Notes under the pieces: generated by a model
The model's database searches: none
Told to the model about the DNA's origin: nothing
Seen by the model: the letters and a program-made list of their open reading frames with translations, nothing else
In this document: in pieces, positions 58,222 to 64,000 of the stretch
How the letters are laid out: the number at the start of each line of letters is the position of its first letter
How positions within the stretch are numbered: position 1 is the stretch's first letter
Position numbers and translations under genes: made by a program
From: Lelliottia nimipressuralis
GTDB lineage: Bacteria; Pseudomonadota; Gammaproteobacteria; Enterobacterales; Enterobacteriaceae
NCBI RefSeq assembly: GCF_004115925.1
Contig: NZ_SDDX01000017.1
Location: forward strand, 1 to 64,000
Reading direction: 5' to 3'
Length of the DNA: 64,000 nt

Positions 58222-58989
58222 TTACGCCTGTTTAGCGGCTTCTGCTGCTTTAACGATCACTGCGAAAGCGTCAGCTTTCAGGGATGCGCCGCCAACCAGT
58301 GCGCCGTCGATGTCAGGCTGGGTGAACAGCTCTGCCGCGTTAGATGCGTTGACGGAACCGCCGTACTGGATGATCACTTGCTCAGCCACTTTCGCGTCGG
58401 CTTTAGCAATGTGGTCACGGATAAATTTGTGAACAGCCTGTGCCTGCGCTGGGGTGGCAGATTTGCCGGTACCGATCGCCCAGACTGGCTCGTAAGCGAT
58501 AACCACGCCTTCGAACGCTGCTGCGCCCTGCGTTTTCAGCACGGCGTCGATCTGACGTGCGCAAACTTCTTCCGTTTTGCCTGCTTCGTTTTCGGCTTCA
58601 GTTTCACCGATGCACAGAACCGGGGTCAGACCCTGCTCTTTCAGCACAGCGAATTTCTTGGCGATGAATTCGTCGGACTCTTTGTGGTAAGTACGACGCT
58701 CAGAGTGGCCGATGATGATGTACTGTGCGCCGATGTCTTTCAGCATTTCTGCAGAGGTTTCACCGGTGAATGCGCCAGACAGGTTAACGTCAACGTTCTG
58801 CGCGCCCAGCACGATGTGGCTGCCGTCAGCGGCGTGTTTAGCCAGATCCAGATAGATGTCTGGTGGAGCGATCGCTACCGCACAGCCGGTCACGCCAGCC
58901 AGCTCTTTACGCAGATTAGCAATCAGCTCGTTTACCATGTGGCGGCTGCCGTTCAGTTTCCAGTTACCCATCACTAAAGGATGTCGCAT
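58222..58989 (-). CDS. tpiA: Triose-phosphate isomerase
   Basis: The 255-aa TIM-barrel enzyme equals E. coli TpiA. Catalytic residues are Lys in GNWKLNG, His95 in [10 protein letters not shown] and Glu in [11 protein letters not shown]; the mobile loop is IGTGKSATP. It interconverts dihydroxyacetone phosphate (from glycolysis, glycerol and RhaD) and glyceraldehyde-3-phosphate. The ATG follows GGAGAATTGAA. Confidence 0.98.
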   Translation of the reverse strand: MRHPLVMGNWKLNGSRHMVNELIANLRKELAGVTGCAVAIAPPDIYLDLAKHAADGSHIVLGAQNVDVNLSGAFTGETSAEMLKDIGAQYIIIGHSERRTYHKESDEFIAKKFAVLKEQGLTPVLCIGETEAENEAGKTEEVCARQIDAVLKTQGAAAFEGVVIAYEPVWAIGTGKSATPAQAQAVHKFIRDHIAKADAKVAEQVIIQYGGSVNASNAAELFTQPDIDGALVGGASLKADAFAVIVKAAEAAKQA

Positions 58990-59100
58990 TTCAATTCTCC
59001 ACGCTAAAAAAGCGAATTAAGGATTATGGCCGCCCGTGAGAGCAGCATGGTCTGTGAATCAGTATAGAGATTTTCCCTCGAAAGGCTTTGCTTTTTGTCA

Positions 59101-59691
59101 TTAATTCGCCCCTCCGAGTGCGTCAGATAGCGCCAGCTTAATCGGTTCAACAGCGAAGGTCAGTCCCTTTTCGCCGTTATCTGCGACCACATAGCGAATC
59201 GCGCCTTCCGTTTCAGCGTAGTAGCGCTTGTTTTTGCCGCTGGTCAGCAGTTTTTGCAGCTTTTGCTGGCTCTGTGCTTTGGTCAGGCTCGGGGTGAAGG
59301 CGCGCAAAATGGCGCTCATGTACTCCAGCGCTTTGGCTTTCGCGGCTTTTTGCTCTGGCCCCTGAATCGGCAGCCAGGTGATTTGCATGCTTTTGATTTT
59401 CAGCGTGCCGCGCTCCAGCGCCGTGGAGGCGTACAGATTTTCGTTAATTTTGCTCGCGGCGCGCGTCAGGGTTGGCGTATCCCGCGCGCTGTCGATGGCG
59501 CGGAACTCGCCCAGCGCGAGCTTCGGGTTTTCTTTGTTGAAGGCTTCGCGAAACTGGCTGATCGACTGATCAAAAGATGGCGCGCCCTGCAGAAGGTAGG
59601 GTGCCGTTGCGGGGGCATCGGCGGCGAACAGGGAAAAGCTGGCACTCAGCAGGGTGAAACACAGCCAAAAAGGATAAGCCCAACTTTTCAT
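59101..59691 (-). CDS. yiiQ: YiiQ family protein, DUF1454
   Basis: The 196-aa protein is recognised as YiiQ (E. coli 199 aa), with a signal peptide (SWAYPFWLCFTLLSASFSLFAA) and a conserved body (SKINENLYASTALERGTLKIK, YVVADNGEKGLTFAVEPIKLAL). It is probably periplasmic; function unknown. I use the ATG at 59691, nine bases after AGGGA. An ATG two codons earlier (59697) is too close to that site. It lies downstream of divergent yiiR and 111 bases from tpiA. Confidence 0.92.
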   Translation of the reverse strand: MKSWAYPFWLCFTLLSASFSLFAADAPATAPYLLQGAPSFDQSISQFREAFNKENPKLALGEFRAIDSARDTPTLTRAASKINENLYASTALERGTLKIKSMQITWLPIQGPEQKAAKAKALEYMSAILRAFTPSLTKAQSQQKLQKLLTSGKNKRYYAETEGAIRYVVADNGEKGLTFAVEPIKLALSDALGGAN

Positions 59692-59803
59692 CAACATTGT
59701 CCCTGAACGTAACTGTTCATGATTAAAACGATATCTGGTCTGCTTGTCAAAAAGTCACCACTCCAGGGTAAACTACGCGGCATACGATAATAAGGAACCT
59801 TAC

Positions 59804-60223
59804 ATGACCATACAGCAGTGGTTGTTTTCATTCAAAGGGCGTATCGGACGCCGTGATTTTTGGATCTGGATTGGCACGTGGATTGTCGCGATGCTGGTGC
59901 TTTTCGGCCTCGCCTATAACAACTGGTTAGGCACCCAAACGGCGGCGTTTGCGCTGGTGTGCCTGCTCTGGCCCACGGCGTCGGTTATTGTCAAACGTCT
60001 GCACGATCGTGGCCGGTCCGGCCTGTGGGCGTTGCTGGTGATTCTGGCGTGGATGCTGCTGGCGGGGAACTGGTCGATGTTGCCGTCAATTCTTCCGTGG
60101 GTGGTGGGAAAACTGATCCCGACCGTCATCTTTGTGATGACGATTATCGACCTGGGCGCGTTTGTCGGCACCCAGACCGAGAATAAATACGGTAAAGACA
60201 CGCTGGAAGTGAAGTTTCGCTGA
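59804..60223 (+). CDS. yiiR: YiiR inner-membrane protein, DUF805
   Basis: The 139-aa membrane protein with four hydrophobic segments has the DUF805 pattern FKGRIGRRDFWIW at the N-terminus and VKRLHDRGRSG between helices 2 and 3. It is close to E. coli YiiR (146 aa) with a different C-terminal end. Function unknown. The ATG at 59804 follows TAAGGAAC; the extension to 59744 has no homology. It is convergent with fpr; the stops touch (60223/60224). Confidence 0.92.
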   Translation: MTIQQWLFSFKGRIGRRDFWIWIGTWIVAMLVLFGLAYNNWLGTQTAAFALVCLLWPTASVIVKRLHDRGRSGLWALLVILAWMLLAGNWSMLPSILPWVVGKLIPTVIFVMTIIDLGAFVGTQTENKYGKDTLEVKFR

Positions 60224-60970
60224 TTACCAGTAGTGTTCGGCAGTCATATGGCCCGGTCGGCGACGCAAGTGTTTGGTCATCTGCCGGGAGTCTTTCAGCA
60301 ACTGCTGGGTGTCGCGCACCATCTGCGGGTTACCGCACAGCATCACGTGGCTGTTTTCGGTGTTCATCGTCAGGCCGACAGCCGCTTCAAGCTCCCCGCT
60401 CTCAATCAGCGCCGGAACGCGTCCGGTCAGCGAACCTTCTGCCGTTTCGCGGCTCACCACGGTCTGGATTTTTAGCTTCCCTTCGTAACGCGTCTCCAGC
60501 GCCTGCATCAGCGGGAGATAGCTCAGGTCGGCGGCATACCGCGCGGCATGGACCAGCACGATGTTTTTGAAACGCTCCAGATCTCGCCCGTACTGCAAAA
60601 TCGACAGATAAGGGCCGATGGCGGTGCCGGTCGCCAGCATCCACAGGGTGTCGCAGTCCGGGATTTCGTCCAGCACAAAGAAACCTGCCGCTTCGCTAAC
60701 AATCTGAATCTCATCGCCCGGTTTCAGCGCCGCCAGTCGTGGGCTTAATTTGCCGTCTGGCACTGTGACCAGGTAAAACTCCAGATTCGGATTATCAGGC
60801 GCATTCACGTAAGAGTAGGCGCGCTGCACGCGCTCGCCGTCAATCTCCAGCCCCAGCTTGGCAAACTGCCCGGCCGTAAATGGGTGAATGGGGGCATGCA
60901 CGGTGAGGCTAAATAGTGCATCGGTCCAAAATTCTACCTTTGTGACTTTTCCAGTTACCCACTCCGCCAT
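60224..60970 (-). CDS. fpr: Ferredoxin/flavodoxin-NADP+ reductase
   Basis: The 248-aa flavoprotein equals E. coli Fpr. FAD binding is by RAYSYVNAPDNP and NADPH binding by MLATGTAIGPYLSIL, and the protein ends in the conserved aromatic TAEHYW. It supplies reduced flavodoxin/ferredoxin and is a SoxRS target in E. coli; the upstream 96-base gap to glpX was not resolved into sites. The ATG follows AGGAGAACATC. Confidence 0.97.
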   Translation of the reverse strand: MAEWVTGKVTKVEFWTDALFSLTVHAPIHPFTAGQFAKLGLEIDGERVQRAYSYVNAPDNPNLEFYLVTVPDGKLSPRLAALKPGDEIQIVSEAAGFFVLDEIPDCDTLWMLATGTAIGPYLSILQYGRDLERFKNIVLVHAARYAADLSYLPLMQALETRYEGKLKIQTVVSRETAEGSLTGRVPALIESGELEAAVGLTMNTENSHVMLCGNPQMVRDTQQLLKDSRQMTKHLRRRPGHMTAEHYW

Positions 60971-61066
60971 GATGTTCTCCTGAGCTGTTTTCTTACGCTA
61001 TCTTCCATTCTTGCGAGAGAGATTTCCAGCCTGCTGCGGCTGGAAAGCTCATTAGAACAAATTGTC

Positions 61067-62077
61067 CTACAGAATGTGCGTCTGTACGTTCGGGTCTTTG
61101 CGATCGAGATAGTGAATCGACTGAATGCGGCGGATGGTGCGTGATTTACCGCGAATCAGCAGGGTTTCGGTGGTCGCCATATTGCCCTTACGGGTAATTC
61201 CGTCCAGCAGATCGCCTTTGGTAATACCGGTGGCCGAGAAGATGACGTTATCGCTGCGCGCCATTTCATCAAGACGCAGCACTTTGTTAGCTTCGATGCC
61301 CATCGCTTTACAACGCGCCAGTTCGTCTTCACCGATACGACGGTTCTCTGCGTTGTCGCCTTTGACATCGTGACGTGCCAGCAGACGGCCCTGCATATCG
61401 CCATCCAGCGCGCGAATCACGGCGGCTGACACTACGCCTTCCGGTGCGCCGCCGATGCCGTAGAGGACATCCACTTCGCTGTCTGGCATACAGGTCAGAA
61501 TCGACGCTGCCACATCGCCATCCGGGATAGCAAACACGCGCACGCCCAGTTGCTGCATATGCGCGATGGTGACGTCGTGGCGCGGCTTCGCCAGAATAGT
61601 GACCGTGAGTTCGCTCAGCGGTTTACCCAGCGCAGCGGCGACGTTACGCAGGTTATCTTCCAGCGGCAGGTTGAGATCGATAGCGCCTTTTGCGCCCGGA
61701 CCGACAATCAGCTTTTCCATGTACATATCTGGCGCGTTAAGGAAGCAGCCTTTGTCGCCGACGGCCAGGACTGCCAGCGCGTTAGCCTGGCCCATGGCGG
61801 TCATGCGCGTACCTTCGATTGGGTCGACGGCGATATCCACCGCGTCGCCGTTGCCGGTACCGACTTTTTCGCCAATGAAGAGCATTGGCGCTTCGTCGAT
61901 CTCGCCTTCGCCGATGACGATGGTGCCGTCAATGTTGACCTGGTTGAGCATAATGCGCATCGCGTGGACGGCAGCACCGTCAGCGATATTTTTATCGCCA
62001 CGGCCTAACCATTTGTAGCCCGCCAGGGCGGCGGCTTCGGTTACGCGGGAAAATTCGATAGCAAGTTCACGTCTCAT
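61067..62077 (-). CDS. glpX: Fructose-1,6-bisphosphatase, class II
   Basis: The 336-aa enzyme equals E. coli GlpX and belongs to the lithium-sensitive phosphatase family: GEGEIDEAPML and DPIEGTRMTAMG bind the metals and substrate. It acts in gluconeogenesis from glycerol. It is the third gene of glpFKX; a perfect 24-bp hairpin lies in the 99-base gap after glpK. Confidence 0.97.
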   Translation of the reverse strand: MRRELAIEFSRVTEAAALAGYKWLGRGDKNIADGAAVHAMRIMLNQVNIDGTIVIGEGEIDEAPMLFIGEKVGTGNGDAVDIAVDPIEGTRMTAMGQANALAVLAVGDKGCFLNAPDMYMEKLIVGPGAKGAIDLNLPLEDNLRNVAAALGKPLSELTVTILAKPRHDVTIAHMQQLGVRVFAIPDGDVAASILTCMPDSEVDVLYGIGGAPEGVVSAAVIRALDGDMQGRLLARHDVKGDNAENRRIGEDELARCKAMGIEANKVLRLDEMARSDNVIFSATGITKGDLLDGITRKGNMATTETLLIRGKSRTIRRIQSIHYLDRKDPNVQTHIL

Positions 62078-62144
62078 CAGATACTCATGCAGTCAAAAGG
62101 AATTGCACGAAGTTTATCACAGAGTGGGGGAGGGTGCGGTTTGA

Positions 62145-62168
62145 TGCCCTCTCCGGGAGGAGAGGGCA
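62145..62168. repeat. Perfect hairpin between glpK and glpX
   Basis: TGCCCTCTCC and GGAGAGGGCA are exact 10-bp inverse copies closed by a GGGA tetraloop. There is no T-run, so it is more likely to protect glpFK mRNA ends or partially reduce glpX expression than to terminate fully. Confidence 0.75.
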
Positions 62169-62176
62169 GATAAGGC

Positions 62177-63706
<1,530 letters not shown>

Positions 63707-64000
63707 TTACAGCGAAGCATTTTGTTGTGTGGCAGAGGTCGTTTCCTTCTCTTCTTCCACACAGGTGTCGCACGGTAAGTGGCGACCAATTAATTTACGA
63801 TAGCCGAATGCACCCAGCGCAGCCCCTACAATCGGGCCAAACAGCGGCACCAGGAAGTAAGGAATATCTTTCCCACCGGTGAAGGCAACATCGCCCCAGC
63901 CGGCGAAGAAAGCGAAGGTTTTCGGTCCAAGGTCACGCGCCGGGTTCATCGCAAAGCCGGTCAGCGGCCCCATGGATGCGCCGATTACCGCAATCAGCAG
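63707..64000 (-). CDS. glpF: Glycerol facilitator GlpF (C-terminal part, cut by window end)
   Basis: Aquaglyceroporin of the MIP family. The 97 visible codons contain the second NPA box within FAMNPARDLGPK and the last transmembrane segment (YFLVPLFGPIVGAALGAFGY). They end in a cytosolic tail with paired cysteines (LPCDTCVEEEKE). The reading frame continues past 64000, so the N-terminal two-thirds is outside the window. It is the first gene of glpFKX. Confidence 0.97.
   Translation of the reverse strand: MLIAVIGASMGPLTGFAMNPARDLGPKTFAFFAGWGDVAFTGGKDIPYFLVPLFGPIVGAALGAFGYRKLIGRHLPCDTCVEEEKETTSATQQNASL

Overview
The window is a chromosomal segment of an enteric bacterium (Enterobacteriaceae). 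Nearly every backbone protein can be recognised as an orthologue of an E. coli K-12 protein of the same length, and the gene order follows the E. coli arc from the end of an rRNA operon to glpFKX. The accessory content (an ABC-type rhamnose transporter inside the rha operon, and an alpha-galactosidase/oligosaccharide permease cluster) points to an Enterobacter-like genus rather than Escherichia. This is inference from gene content; no species-level marker was tested.

Layout. Positions 1-7 look like the last bases of a 5S rRNA, followed by its terminator. Then: mobBA (molybdenum cofactor guanylylation); yihD; srkA-dsbA (stress kinase and periplasmic disulfide oxidase); yihG; polA; the Spot 42 RNA; engB; the CsrC RNA; yihI; a possible small membrane ORF; hemN; and the nitrogen regulon glnA-glnL-glnG with its sigma-54 promoter and NtrC enhancers. 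Next are typA, yihX-yihY-dtd-fabY, an accessory esterase (20.4-21.3 kb), the selenocysteine formate dehydrogenase O operon fdoGHI-fdhE, and divergent fdhD.

Accessory block (28.4-42 kb). It holds a small YdgH/BhsA-like periplasmic protein, an azlCD-type amino-acid exporter with a divergent XRE-cupin regulator, and a LacI-type regulator with tandem operators in front of a GH36 alpha-galactosidase and an oligosaccharide:H+ symporter. The enlarged rhamnose operon follows: rhaBAD, then a complete ABC importer, a lactaldehyde reductase and rhaM. rhaSR and the symporter rhaT flank it, so this strain appears to have two L-rhamnose uptake routes.

Right part (48-64 kb). It returns to the E. coli order: sodA, yiiM, cpxAR and divergent cpxP (with the CpxQ 3'UTR RNA), fieF, pfkA, sbp, cdh, an inserted SLC13-type permease, tpiA, yiiQ, yiiR, fpr, glpX, glpK and the 3' part of glpF.

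The genes work together in recognisable units. MobAB and FdhD/FdhE support the molybdoenzyme FdoGHI. SrkA, DsbA, CpxRA and CpxP/CpxQ form an envelope-stress set. GlnA/L/G is one autoregulated nitrogen circuit. RhaSR controls rhamnose catabolism, whose lactaldehyde product is handled by the embedded reductase. TpiA, PfkA, GlpX and GlpK are central carbon and glycerol enzymes. No insertion sequence, integrase, CRISPR array or prophage was seen. The less-explained signals are a LexA-like box before the accessory esterase, a long palindromic intergenic repeat in the fdoG leader, the yihI-hemN small ORF, and REP elements at the edges of the accessory rha genes.
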